DNA of 64,000 bases, from positions 682,001 to 746,000 of the forward strand of contig NZ_JAVDXU010000002.1 in assembly GCF_031458095.1 (NCBI RefSeq). Direction: 5' to 3'. Made by a program: the position numbers and the translations under genes. The notes under the pieces are model-generated. The model had not been told where the DNA came from, ran no database searches, and was given only the letters and a program-made list of their open reading frames with translations. Each line of letters starts with the position of its first letter. Position 1 is the first letter of the stretch. This DNA comes from Pelomonas saccharophila_A. GTDB taxonomy: Bacteria > Pseudomonadota > Gammaproteobacteria > Burkholderiales > Burkholderiaceae_C. Shown in pieces: positions 7,747-16,103 of the stretch.

Positions 7747-8934
7747 ATGGCCGGCAGCCGCGTTCGCGTCGTCGCCGCGTTGGGCACCGCCCAGACCCTG
7801 GCCTGGGCCTCGTCCTACTACCTGCCGGCCCTGCTGGCCCGGCCGATGGCGGCCGAGCTGGGCGTGGCCGAACCCACGGTGTTCGCGGCCTTCTCGGTGG
7901 CCCTGGTCGTGTCGGCCCTGGTCGGCCCCCACTCGGGGCGGCGCATCGACCGCTGGGGCGGCCGGCCGGTGCTGATGGCGACGAGCGGCCTGTTCGCGCT
8001 GGGCCTGGCCGCCATGGCCCTGGCCAGCGGACCCATCGGCCTGTTCGCGGCCTGGCTGGTGATGGGCGTGGCCATGGGCAGCGGGCTGTACGAGGCCGCG
8101 TTTGCCTCGCTGGTGCGCCTGTACGGCCAGGAGGCGCGCGGAGCCATCACCGGCATCACGCTGATCGCCGGCTTCGCCAGCACCGTCGGCTGGCCACTGA
8201 CGGCCGCGCTGGAGCACGCCTTCGGCTGGCGCGGCGCCTGTTGGGCCTGGGCCGGGCTGCATCTGGTCCTGGGCCTGCCACTGAATGCATGGCTGCCGCG
8301 CGCCTTGCCCACCACCGCTGCGGCCGCCACCGACACGACGACAGGCGCGTCGGGCAAGCCGCCGGCGCTGACGGCGGCCCTGCTGGCCTGGGTGTTTGCG
8401 GTGAGCTGGTTCATCAGCACGGCCATGGCGGCCCATCTGCCGCGGCTGCTGAGCGCGGTGGGCGCGGCGCCCACGGCCGTCATCCTCGTCAGTGCCCTGG
8501 TCGGGCCGGCCCAGGTGGCCGGGCGGCTGCTGGAGTTCGGCCTGCTGCGGCATCTGCATCCCCTGCATTCGGCGCGCGCTGCGGCCTTGATGCACCCGCT
8601 CGGCGCGGCCCTGCTGGCGGTGCTGGGCGCGCCGGCCGTGGCCGCCTTTGCACTGCTGCATGGCGCGGGCAACGGCATCCTGACGATTGCCAAGGGCACG
8701 CTGCCGCTGGCGCTGTTCGGCTCGCAGGGCTATGGGCAGCGCCAGGGCCTGCTGGTGCTGCCGGCGCGCCTGGCCCAGGCGCTGTCGCCCTGGCTGTTCG
8801 GCCTGCTGCTGGCCGGCCTGGGCACGCGCGTGCTGTGGTTCTCCGCCGCCCTCGCCCTGAGCGCCCTGGCGGCCCTGCTGCTGATCCGGGTGCCGGCCCG
8901 CACCCTTGCTGAAACCGTGGAGACCTCCCCTTGA
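7747..8934 (+). CDS. MFS transporter in the arsenic cluster
   Basis: A 395-residue inner-membrane protein with about twelve hydrophobic helices and an MFS loop motif (GRRIDRWGGRP near residue 68). It begins two bases after the fusion flavoprotein stop and its own stop overlaps the ArsN1 start, so it is the exporter of the MarR-led operon. MFS proteins in ars islands include ArsJ, ArsK and ArsP-like exporters; the sequence is not diagnostic of one by eye. It probably exports the arsenical handled by the two flanking enzymes. Confidence 0.8.
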   Translation: MAGSRVRVVAALGTAQTLAWASSYYLPALLARPMAAELGVAEPTVFAAFSVALVVSALVGPHSGRRIDRWGGRPVLMATSGLFALGLAAMALASGPIGLFAAWLVMGVAMGSGLYEAAFASLVRLYGQEARGAITGITLIAGFASTVGWPLTAALEHAFGWRGACWAWAGLHLVLGLPLNAWLPRALPTTAAAATDTTTGASGKPPALTAALLAWVFAVSWFISTAMAAHLPRLLSAVGAAPTAVILVSALVGPAQVAGRLLEFGLLRHLHPLHSARAAALMHPLGAALLAVLGAPAVAAFALLHGAGNGILTIAKGTLPLALFGSQGYGQRQGLLVLPARLAQALSPWLFGLLLAGLGTRVLWFSAALALSALAALLLIRVPARTLAETVETSP

Positions 8935-9461
8935 AGATCCGCACCGCCACCCCCGACGACGGAGCCGCCGTCGCCGCCATCTACCGCCCCGTCGTGCAGC
9001 ACACGACGATCTCCTTCGAGACCGAGCCGCCCGATGCGGCCGAGATGCGCTCGCGCATCGAGAAGACGCTGGCCGCCCTGCCCTGGCTGGTCGCCGAGGA
9101 CGCCGCCGGCACCGTCTGCGGCTATGCCTATGCCAGCAAGCACCGCGAACGCGCCGCCTATCAATGGTCGGTCGACACCACGGTCTACGTGCGCGAAGAC
9201 ATGCGCGGCCGGGGCGTGGGCCGGGCGCTGTACGGGAAGCTGCTGCCGCTGCTGGCCGAGCTGGGCTATTGCCAGGCCTTCGCGGGCGTGGCCCTGCCCA
9301 ATGCGGGCAGCGTGGGCCTGCACGAGGCCGTCGGCTTCCAGCCCATCGGCGTGTACCGCAGCGTCGGCTTCAAGCACGGCGCATGGCGCGACGTCGGCTG
9401 GTGGCAGAAGGCGCTGGGTGAGCCCGGTGAGCCCGCTCCGCCGAAACTCTTCATGGGCTAG
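8931..9461 (+). CDS. arsN1: ArsN1/phosphinothricin-type N-acetyltransferase
   Basis: A 176-residue GNAT enzyme with IYRPVVQHTTISFETEPP near residues 17-34, the acetyl-CoA loop MRGRGVGRALYGKL near residue 93 and SVGLHEAVGFQPIGVYRSVGFKHG near residue 130, the pattern of phosphinothricin and arsinothricin acetyltransferases. These N-acetylate the amino group of glutamate mimics, giving resistance. The start is TTG, chosen because it matches the family N-terminus, has GGAG eight bases upstream and overlaps the transporter stop (TTGA). Its UAG stop lies in a CTAG shared with the convergent acetyltransferase gene. Arsinothricin as substrate is inferred from the island. Confidence 0.82.
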   Translation: MKIRTATPDDGAAVAAIYRPVVQHTTISFETEPPDAAEMRSRIEKTLAALPWLVAEDAAGTVCGYAYASKHRERAAYQWSVDTTVYVREDMRGRGVGRALYGKLLPLLAELGYCQAFAGVALPNAGSVGLHEAVGFQPIGVYRSVGFKHGAWRDVGWWQKALGEPGEPAPPKLFMG

Positions 9462-9904
9462 GTCGCGACCCGCCGCCGCATTTCCGCCGCGTAGTCCTCG
9501 AAACCCAGCGAGCGGTACAGGCCGCGCGCCTGCTGCGTCGCGCCGAGATTGAATTCGCGCACGCCCCGCTCCTCGCATTGACGCAGGACGGCCTGCAGCA
9601 GCTCGCGTGCGATGCCGCAGCCACGCAAGGCATCCACGGTGAATACGTTGACGATGCGCGCCATCTGGCCACCCGGGTTGGCTCGTGTCGGGCCCCAATC
9701 CAGCAGTACCGCTCCGGCGCCGCCGACCACGGCATCTCCCTGCACGGCAAACCAGCCGACATAGAGGCCAGCCTGGATGCGTGGGCACACCCAGGCTGCA
9801 TAGCCCGGCCGACGCGCAGCGTCGTCATCGCGGTAGCAGCCATGGGCGGCAACCTGTGCGGCGTCGTCGGCCCGCACCGGCCTGAGGGACCAGCTCGAGT
9901 TCAC
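9458..9904 (-). CDS. GNAT-family N-acetyltransferase
   Basis: A 148-residue GNAT protein: RPVRADDAAQVAAH at the start, then a central VNVFTVDALRGCGIARELLQAV (acetyl-CoA loop near residue 95) and a final ARGLYRSLGFEDYAAEMRR. The GTG start overlaps the stop of the halogenase-like gene (GTGA), so it is the last member of a four-gene minus-strand chain. Its stop shares CTAG with the convergent arsN1, leaving no room for a terminator. Substrate unknown; it could act on the halogenase product or be unrelated. Confidence 0.78.
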   Translation of the reverse strand: MNSSWSLRPVRADDAAQVAAHGCYRDDDAARRPGYAAWVCPRIQAGLYVGWFAVQGDAVVGGAGAVLLDWGPTRANPGGQMARIVNVFTVDALRGCGIARELLQAVLRQCEERGVREFNLGATQQARGLYRSLGFEDYAAEMRRRVAT

Positions 9905-11430
9905 CGCCCCGCGTTGATCTGCTGGATCAGCGCCCGGTGGCTGGGCAGGTCGGCGATGGCGCGGTCGGCAAAGCGCTGGATCTTGGCGAACAGCTTGTCG
10001 GCATCCGCTGTCTGCGGGAAGTCGCTGCGGCCGGCGCTGAGGTCGGTCGCGAAGCCCATGCCGTAGAGGATGTACTGGTAGTTGAAGAAGGCGAAGGTCT
10101 CGGTGTCGAGCACGAAGTCGAAACGGCCTGGCGGGCGCAGCTGCCATTCCTCCAGCAGGCCTGCGAGGCGCTCGGGGATGGTGGAAGCTTGGGCGTTGTC
10201 GCGCCAGAAGGGCTCCTGGCGCTGGCTCAGGCAGTAGTGCAGCTTCAGGAAGTTGATGATGTTCTCGAAGCGGGCCGTCATCAGCTCGTTGAAGCGCCGC
10301 GCCGGTGCATGGATGGGGCCGCTGTGCGGCAGCATCTCGGCAATCATGCCGACGGCCGCCTCGATGAGGACAAGGCCGGTGGCCTCCAGCGGCTCCAGGA
10401 AGCCGGCCGACAGGCCGACGGCGACGCAGTTTCTGACCCACTGCTGCTCGCGGTAGCCGGGCGTGAAGGGGATGCTGCGCACGCCCAAGTCTTCGTGGCC
10501 CGCGCCGCAGTAGTCGCGCAGGATGTCGGCGGCGCGGTCGTCGCTGAGGTGATCACTGGAGTAGACGCAGCCGATGCCGCGCGCACCGTTCAGGCCGATC
10601 TCCCACAGCCAGCCGGCCTCGTGGGCGGTGGCGATGGTGGAACTTTCCATCACCGCGTTGGCATCCAGCGGCACCTTGCAGGCCAGGGCGCGATCGACGA
10701 AGAGCTGGTGGCGCACCGACTTGAAGTTCGCGCCCAGGGCCCGGCCGATCAGCTCGGCGCGAAAGCCCGTGCAGTCGATGTAGAGCTCGGCTTCGAAACG
10801 CCCCAACTGGGCGGTGTCGAGATGGGCGATGGCGCCCGTTGCATCCAGCGTCACGTCGGTCACCGTCCCCTGCACATGCCTGACGCCAAGTTCGAGCGCA
10901 CGCGCGGCCAGCAGCTTGGCGAGCTTGAGCGCGTCGAAGTGATAGGCGTAGTTCAGCGGCGCGGCGTAAGGTGCTTCGCCTGCGCGCTTGGGCGCGCGAT
11001 GGGCTTCGGCGACGCGCACCTGCAGCGTCATGGCCTCGGCAAAGGGCATGCGAGCGGCCTCGTCCTGCAGCAGCCAGTAGGGCACGAGGTTGAGGTCCTC
11101 CGTGTAGAAGGGCGCCTCGAAGGGATGGAAGAACTGCTGGTGCTGGCCCGCGGTGGGCGTGCGCGCCCAGTCGACAAAGCGGATGCCCTGCTTCAGCGTG
11201 GCCGAGGTCTCGCGGATGAAGCGGGCTTCATCGATGCCGAGGAATTGCAGCGTGCTGCGAATGGTCGGGAAGGTGCCTTCGCCGACGCCGACGCTGCTGA
11301 TGTCGGGCGACTCCAGCACCGTCACTTCGAGGTGGCTGCGCTCGGACAGCTTCAGGGCCTTGGCCAGGTAGGCAGCGGTCAGCCAGCCGGCCGTGCCGCC
11401 TCCCACGATAAGGATGCGTCGCTTGTTCAT
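9901..11430 (-). CDS. tryptophan 7-halogenase family FAD-dependent protein
   Basis: A 509-residue flavoprotein. It shows the FAD motif VGGGTAGW at the N-terminus, GVGEGTFPTIRSTLQFLGI near residue 45, a lysine in TLKQGIRFVDW at the place of the catalytic lysine of PrnA-type halogenases and the acid in GFLEPLEATG near residue 345. The usual WxWxIP segment reads GWLWEIGL, so Pro is replaced by Gly. Such proteins are common in environmental bacteria, often near TonB receptors, and few have known substrates. Its ATG overlaps the PIN toxin stop (ATGA) and its stop overlaps the GNAT start. Halogenation is likely from the retained Lys and Glu but not proven. Confidence 0.83.
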   Translation of the reverse strand: MNKRRILIVGGGTAGWLTAAYLAKALKLSERSHLEVTVLESPDISSVGVGEGTFPTIRSTLQFLGIDEARFIRETSATLKQGIRFVDWARTPTAGQHQQFFHPFEAPFYTEDLNLVPYWLLQDEAARMPFAEAMTLQVRVAEAHRAPKRAGEAPYAAPLNYAYHFDALKLAKLLAARALELGVRHVQGTVTDVTLDATGAIAHLDTAQLGRFEAELYIDCTGFRAELIGRALGANFKSVRHQLFVDRALACKVPLDANAVMESSTIATAHEAGWLWEIGLNGARGIGCVYSSDHLSDDRAADILRDYCGAGHEDLGVRSIPFTPGYREQQWVRNCVAVGLSAGFLEPLEATGLVLIEAAVGMIAEMLPHSGPIHAPARRFNELMTARFENIINFLKLHYCLSQRQEPFWRDNAQASTIPERLAGLLEEWQLRPPGRFDFVLDTETFAFFNYQYILYGMGFATDLSAGRSDFPQTADADKLFAKIQRFADRAIADLPSHRALIQQINAGR

Positions 11431-11924
11431 GCTCTCGTATAGAGGTTCTTCAGCCACTGGTGGCCGGTCTGGGCGCCATGGGCCCAGTCCTCGTCCTCTT
11501 CGCTGGGCTGGGCGACATAGCCGGAGGGGTTGAGCAGCTTGACGCGGCCGACGCGGAAGGCCGAGACGCGGTGCGTCACGAAGGTCAGGCCGTGTTCCAG
11601 GGCCGTGGCGGCGAGCAGGCCGTCGCGGGTGTTGGCATAGGGCAGCTGGGCGCGGCGGCGCACTATTGCCGCGTCCACCGGCAGCACGCGGCCCTCGAAG
11701 GCGGGCAGCACGCGGTTGTCTATCCAGTCGCGCACGACGAGGCCGGCGGCGCGGTCCTTGCGGCCCAGGCGGGCGGCGGCGTTCTCCAACTCCAGCAGGT
11801 TCAGTGCCGAGATGAAGAGCTTGTGCCGCGGCAGGCCGGCGGCCCACGCCGCCAGGCCGGCATCGGACTGGCCGGCCTTGGCCTTGCGCAGTTCCAGAAC
11901 GATGCCGGTGTCGAGCAGGAACAT
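11427..11924 (-). CDS. vapC: PIN-domain toxin, VapC/FitB type
   Basis: A 165-residue PIN nuclease. The acidic active-site residues appear in MFLLDTGIVLELRK (D5), LNLLELENAA and ANTRDGLLAATALEHG, spaced as in FitB/VapC ribonucleases. Beyond the PIN fold, an acidic tail of about 30 residues (from PSGYVAQPSEEDEDW) makes it longer than the usual 130-140 residues. It follows the antitoxin by three bases. Unusually its stop overlaps the start of a halogenase-like gene, so toxin and enzyme would be translated from one message. Confidence 0.85.
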   Translation of the reverse strand: MFLLDTGIVLELRKAKAGQSDAGLAAWAAGLPRHKLFISALNLLELENAAARLGRKDRAAGLVVRDWIDNRVLPAFEGRVLPVDAAIVRRRAQLPYANTRDGLLAATALEHGLTFVTHRVSAFRVGRVKLLNPSGYVAQPSEEDEDWAHGAQTGHQWLKNLYTRA

Positions 11925-11927
11925 GGT

Positions 11928-12179
11928 TCAGCCCAGGTTCTCGCGGTGGTCCCAGGCCCCGTCGGCCGCGGCATCGGCCGCGTCAATCGCCACCACCTCG
12001 GGCATGGCCAGCAGCTCCAGGATGCTTTCGCCCTCGCCGGTCAGGCGGCGGTACTCGCCGATGCTCATCAGCACATGGGTGGGCTGGCCGCGGTCGGTGA
12101 TCAGCACCGGCTCGACCTGGGCGGCCCGCTTGGCCAGGCTGACGTCCCGGTTGAACTCGCGGCTGGTGAGGAGCTTCAT
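11928..12179 (-). CDS. Phd/YefM-family antitoxin
   Basis: An 83-residue protein starting MKLLTSREFNRDVSLAKRAA, followed by VLITDRGQPTHVLMSIGEYRRL, the Phd/YefM DNA-binding fold, then an acidic toxin-binding tail. It neutralises the adjacent PIN toxin and should repress its own operon. The ATG at 12179 lacks a Shine-Dalgarno site and lies about nine bases after a TACATT -10-like hexamer, so the message may be leaderless. An inverted repeat overlaps the promoter. Confidence 0.83.
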   Translation of the reverse strand: MKLLTSREFNRDVSLAKRAAQVEPVLITDRGQPTHVLMSIGEYRRLTGEGESILELLAMPEVVAIDAADAAADGAWDHRENLG

Positions 12180-12190
12180 GGCGAGAAGAA

Positions 12191-12234
12191 TGTACCTACG
12201 TACCTTCAATCGCGCAATTGGGATGTAGGTACCT
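12191..12234 (-). promoter_or_regulatory. candidate toxin-antitoxin promoter and operator
   Basis: The arms GTACCTAC (12192-12199) and GTAGGTAC (12225-12232) form a perfect 8-bp inverted repeat, and the second arm lies in the palindrome TAGGTACCTA. On the minus strand TTGCGC (-35-like), a 17-base spacer and TACATT (-10-like) lie between and over the arms, just before the antitoxin ATG. This is the expected layout for repression by the Phd-type antitoxin. Confidence 0.55.
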
Positions 12235-12386
12235 AGGCTCGGATCGGTTCGACCCAATGGACACCAGAAACCCGGCTGGCAAAGTGTTCTACGCGGTGAA
12301 TGCGCTTTCACCAAAAGAGGCAGACAACGTTGTACATGCCGACCCTCGGTGCGGTGCAACGACAAAGAACATCAACAGGAACACCC

Positions 12387-13751
12387 ATGGAATTCGACCT
12401 TCTTGCCATCCTGGGCGACGTCTTCGCCAAGCATGGCCCCGCGGCGGCGGCCGCCGCCAAGACCTATGCGCCGGGCGACTTCAGCGTCCACTTCTTCCTG
12501 CAGCTCGGGCTGATCATGCTGGCCTGCCGCGTGGTGGGCTGGGCCGGCCGCAAGTTCCTCGGCCAGCCCCAGGTCGTCGGCGAAATGATCGCGGGCGTCA
12601 TCCTCGGCCCGTCGCTGCTGGGCCTGTTCTTCCCCGACGTGCAGGCGGCCATCTTCCCCAAGGAGATGCGCAGCGTGCTGTATTCCGGCGCCCAGCTCGG
12701 CGTGGGCCTGTACATGTTCCTGGTCGGCACAACGCTGCGCCTGGACCACTTCGCCACCAAGGCCAGGAGCGCCATCGGCGTGTCGGTGTCCGGCATCGCC
12801 GCGCCCTTCTTCATCGCCTTCCTGATCACGCCCATCCTGCTGACCATTCCGGGCCTGTTCGCCGAAGGCATCTCGACCACGAATGCCACGCTCTTCATGG
12901 GAGCCTGCATCGCACTGACCGCCTTCCCGATGCTGGCGCGCATCATCAATGAGCAGGGCCTGGCCAACACTTCGCTCGGCACCCTGACGCTGACGGCCGG
13001 CGCCTTCGACGATGCCGCCTCCTGGTGCGTGCTGGCCCTGGTACTGGCAGCCTTTGGTGCAGGCCCCGGCGTAGCCGTGCTGGCCATCGGTGGCGGCGTG
13101 CTGTGGGCGGCCTTCGTCATGCTGTTCGGCCGCAAGCTGCTGGCTCCGCTGGGCCGCAGGGTCGAGCGCGACGGCCACATGAGCAACACGGTGCTGGGCA
13201 TCACGCTGATCGCGTTCTGCACCTCGGCCTTCATCATGGACGCCGTCGGCATCCACGCCATCTTCGGCGGCTTCATCCTCGGCGCCGTCATGCCGCGCGG
13301 CCTGTTCGCCGCCGAGCTGAAGAAGAAGGTCGAGCCGCTCACGGTCCTCCTGCTGCTGCCGATGTTCTTTACCTACTCGGGCCTGAACACGCGCCTGGAC
13401 ATGATCAATTCGGTTGAACTGCTGCTGATCGCTGCCGGTGTGCTGGTGGCGTCGGTGCTGGCGAAGTTCGGTGCCTGCTATCTGGCGGCCCGCATGGCCG
13501 GGGAGGACAACCGCACGGCCCTGGGCATCGGCGCGCTGATGAACTCGCGCGGCCTGATGGAGCTCATCATCATCAACATCGGCCTGCAGAAGGGCATCAT
13601 CGGTCCGGCCCTGTTCTCCATGCTGGTGCTGATGGCCGTGGTGACCACCATGATGGCCACGCCGCTGTTCGAGATCTTCTATGGCCGCAAGGCGCGCGCC
13701 TCGGGCGAGCTGGAGGCCGTCCCGGGCAGCACCGCCGCCCATCCCGCCTGA
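12387..13751 (+). CDS. cation:proton antiporter, CPA2 (Kef/NapA-like)
   Basis: A 454-residue membrane protein with about twelve or thirteen helices. Family marks are QPQVVGEMIAGVILGPSLLG near residue 67, the unwound-helix region with TLTAGAFDDAASW near residue 205 (two adjacent Asp residues of the ion site) and ALMNSRGLMELIIINIG near residue 390. It exchanges Na+ or K+ for protons. No TrkA-N/RCK regulatory domain is attached, unlike KefB/KefC. The ATG has AGGA six bases upstream. It stands alone and ends in two tandem hairpins. Confidence 0.85.
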   Translation: MEFDLLAILGDVFAKHGPAAAAAAKTYAPGDFSVHFFLQLGLIMLACRVVGWAGRKFLGQPQVVGEMIAGVILGPSLLGLFFPDVQAAIFPKEMRSVLYSGAQLGVGLYMFLVGTTLRLDHFATKARSAIGVSVSGIAAPFFIAFLITPILLTIPGLFAEGISTTNATLFMGACIALTAFPMLARIINEQGLANTSLGTLTLTAGAFDDAASWCVLALVLAAFGAGPGVAVLAIGGGVLWAAFVMLFGRKLLAPLGRRVERDGHMSNTVLGITLIAFCTSAFIMDAVGIHAIFGGFILGAVMPRGLFAAELKKKVEPLTVLLLLPMFFTYSGLNTRLDMINSVELLLIAAGVLVASVLAKFGACYLAARMAGEDNRTALGIGALMNSRGLMELIIINIGLQKGIIGPALFSMLVLMAVVTTMMATPLFEIFYGRKARASGELEAVPGSTAAHPA

Positions 13752-13763
13752 TCCTTGATCTCC

Positions 13764-13831
13764 ACGCCGCCGCTTTGAGGTGTCGGCGGCGTTTGCAGGG
13801 GGCGTGGCCGCAGGCCTGCCCCTGTTTTTTT
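13764..13831 (+). terminator. tandem hairpins with T-tract after antiporter
   Basis: The first hairpin pairs ACGCCGCCG (13764-13772) with CGGCGGCGT (13784-13792). The second pairs CAGGGG-rich bases (from 13796) with GCCCCTG (to 13824) and runs into seven thymines (13825-13831), a clear intrinsic terminator. Confidence 0.8.
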
Positions 13832-13890
13832 GCCGCGGTCCGGCGTGATCCTTGCTAGATCTCCGGAACCTGCCCAGGACTTGCAATTCC

Positions 13891-14427
13891 ATGAGCGAAC
13901 AAGCTTTCGGCGTCGTGGCGCGTCCCTCCGAGCCGGCGCCCACCGCCCATCAACCCAGCCAGGCGCCGAGCTACGGCCTGCGCACGGGCATCGTCGCCTG
14001 CGCCGGCGTCTTCACCATCATCGGGGTATTGGCCCTGGGCACCTACAACCTGGGCTGGCTGCTGCTGCTGGGCTCCTTCGGCTCCACGGCGGTGATGATG
14101 TTCACCTTCCCGGAGCTGCATTTCTCCCAGCCGCGCAGCGTCATCGGCGGCCATTTCATCTGCACGGCGGTGGGCCTGGCGGCGCTGGCGCTGCTCGGCC
14201 CAAGCTGGTGGTCGCTCGCCACGGCGGCCGCGGTGTCGGCGGCCTTGATGATGCTGACGCGCTGCATGCACCCGCCCGCCGGCTCCAACCCCATCATCGT
14301 CTTCCTGGCCGCACCCCACTGGGGCTTCCTGTTCTTCCCGACGCTGGCCGGCGCGATCACGATGGTGGTGGTCGCGGTGATCTACCACCGGGCCACGCGG
14401 CGGGTCTATCCGACGTACTGGTACTAG
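13891..14427 (+). CDS. HPP family membrane protein
   Basis: A 178-residue protein with four to five membrane helices and the family-naming motif CMHPPAGSNP near residue 130. HPP proteins have been linked to nitrite transport in some organisms, but most are uncharacterised. The ATG at 13891 opens the hydrophilic N-terminus (MSEQAFGVVAR); an earlier in-frame start is less likely. Its UAG stop shares CTAG with the convergent hydrolase gene. Confidence 0.8.
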   Translation: MSEQAFGVVARPSEPAPTAHQPSQAPSYGLRTGIVACAGVFTIIGVLALGTYNLGWLLLLGSFGSTAVMMFTFPELHFSQPRSVIGGHFICTAVGLAALALLGPSWWSLATAAAVSAALMMLTRCMHPPAGSNPIIVFLAAPHWGFLFFPTLAGAITMVVVAVIYHRATRRVYPTYWY

Positions 14428-15530
14428 CGGCTGGCCAGCGGCCGCACGTGCTCGACGAGGGCAACCAGGAAGCGCCCCGGCTCCTCATGCGGCGCCAGAT
14501 GGGCCGAGTGCTCGAACCAGACCAGCTTCTTGGCGGGCGCCTTCAGCTGGGTCAGCCAGGGCTCGATGACCGAGGCCGGCGTCGTCAGGTCATGGCGGCC
14601 CAGGAACATCAAGACCGGGAAGCGCGTCTCGGGGATGCGCCTGTGGTCGGCTCGCTTCATGTCGGGCAGCAGGGCCGGCACCGACAGCTGGCCACCGGCA
14701 TCGATGGCCAGGCGGTCCTCGAATTCGTAGTAGGGCGACAGCCGCGCGGCGCGGAAATAGAAGTTGGCGTTGTCGCGATAGGCGGCCAGGCCGCCATAGG
14801 CCTGCACCCACTTGCGCGCCACATTGACCTTGGCGAAAGGGATGTCGCCCTCGCCCGGATAGGGCGCGATGGCTTCCAGCTCGGCCAGCGCGGTCGCATC
14901 CTTGCGCTTGCGCGCCTCCGCCAGCAGGCCTTCGTACTGCGCCTTCTCGTTGGCCTGCAGAGCCAACAAGGGGCCGACACCGACATAGGCGCTGACCCAC
15001 TCCGGCCTGGCCATGGCCGCGTCCAGGCCGATGACATTGCCCCAGGAATGGCCCAGCAGCACGACGCGCTCCACGCCCAGGCGCTGGCGCACCAGGGCCA
15101 TCAGCTCGACCAGGTCCTTGGCCATGCGCTCGCGCGTCAGCTCGGCCTTGTTGGCGGCCTCGCCACCGGCACGCAGCGTCTTGGCCGTACCGCGCTGATC
15201 CCACTGCACGACGGTGAAGAAGTCCTCCCAGCCACGCTGATAGGGCCAGCTGCGGCCCATCTCGGCGGCACCCGGGCCGCCATGCACATAGATGAGCACG
15301 GGGTTGGCCTTGTCGGCGCCGCGGATGGTGATCCACTGCTTGAGCCCGCCCAGCTCGACGGCCTCGCTGACCTCGATGGCGTTGGGCGCGACCAGGCGCT
15401 GCTGCTCGGCAATCATGGGCCTCACGGTGGCGTAGGCCGGCTCGGCGGGCGGCGGTGCGACGGGCTCATCCGCGGCGGCGGCCAGACCGGCGACAAACAG
15501 CACGACGGCGGGCAGGAATTTCTCGATCAT
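14424..15530 (-). CDS. exported alpha/beta hydrolase, proline iminopeptidase-like
   Basis: A 368-residue hydrolase with an N-terminal Sec signal (MIEKFLPAVVLFVAGLAAAA). It has the oxyanion motif HGGPG near residue 83, the nucleophile GHSWG near residue 160, an acid in LGRHDLTTP near residue 312 and a histidine in HSAHLAPHEEP near residue 340: the S33 peptidase/proline iminopeptidase pattern. It probably cleaves N-terminal proline peptides or small esters in the periplasm. It is convergent with the HPP gene, sharing four bases at the stops. Confidence 0.8.
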   Translation of the reverse strand: MIEKFLPAVVLFVAGLAAAADEPVAPPPAEPAYATVRPMIAEQQRLVAPNAIEVSEAVELGGLKQWITIRGADKANPVLIYVHGGPGAAEMGRSWPYQRGWEDFFTVVQWDQRGTAKTLRAGGEAANKAELTRERMAKDLVELMALVRQRLGVERVVLLGHSWGNVIGLDAAMARPEWVSAYVGVGPLLALQANEKAQYEGLLAEARKRKDATALAELEAIAPYPGEGDIPFAKVNVARKWVQAYGGLAAYRDNANFYFRAARLSPYYEFEDRLAIDAGGQLSVPALLPDMKRADHRRIPETRFPVLMFLGRHDLTTPASVIEPWLTQLKAPAKKLVWFEHSAHLAPHEEPGRFLVALVEHVRPLASR

Positions 15531-15614
15531 GGCGGCTGGGCGTTGAACGGGCGGGCACCATAGCACTCACGCCAAACCCGTAAGGGCTGACCGGCCTGCG
15601 CCGACTGCCACGCC

Positions 15615-16103
15615 ATGCAAAAACTCCTCTGGCTCCTGCTCCCCGCCCTGCTTTGCGCCTGCGCCACCGGCATCACGTTGCCGCGCGAGCAGGCCTGGGT
15701 CGACGGCCGGCGCGTCGAGTACGTGACGACGGACATCTCCGACGGCGCGATGGCCGCCCAGGCCGGCATCAACCATGTGCCGCGCCTGGCCGGCGCCGTC
15801 GGTGTCGGCAGCGCCTCGCTGACCGAGCGCGTCTACAAGTTCGCCGACGGCGCGCAGATCAGCGTCTTCGCCTCCGGGCCGGCGGCCGTGGGCGCGGCGC
15901 GGCCGGATCCGAACTACAGCCCGCTGTGGCGGCTTGTGCTGGTGCGCTGGAAGCCTGGCAAACCGGCGCGCGAGCTGCGCTCGGAAGAGGCCTTGCTGGC
16001 GGCTCAGGCCTCGGGCGAAGTCGAGTTCGACGTGACCGGCATCGTCGTCAACTGCCCCATCACGCGCGGCGTGGACGGCGTCGCCTTGCGCGGCGTGCGC
16101 TGA
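15615..16103 (+). CDS. hypothetical lipoprotein
   Basis: A 162-residue protein I cannot assign to a known family. It starts with a short hydrophobic segment ending in LCAC, a plausible lipobox, so it is probably lipid-anchored. The rest is soluble with no visible motif. No good ribosome site precedes the ATG. It is divergent from the hydrolase at 15530, and its last 100 bases overlap the 3' end of the convergent acyltransferase gene. Codon use is normal for the region, which supports a real gene. Confidence 0.55.
   Translation: MQKLLWLLLPALLCACATGITLPREQAWVDGRRVEYVTTDISDGAMAAQAGINHVPRLAGAVGVGSASLTERVYKFADGAQISVFASGPAAVGAARPDPNYSPLWRLVLVRWKPGKPARELRSEEALLAAQASGEVEFDVTGIVVNCPITRGVDGVALRGVR

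Noticed and set aside
11427..12179. Mobile element suggested by the toxin-antitoxin genes
   Set aside because: No transposase, integrase, terminal repeats or tRNA attachment site was found nearby.
12372..13943. A 523-codon open frame on the minus strand over the CPA2 antiporter
   Set aside because: Gln/Arg/Gly/His-rich composition with no domain, and it lies opposite a clear transporter gene.
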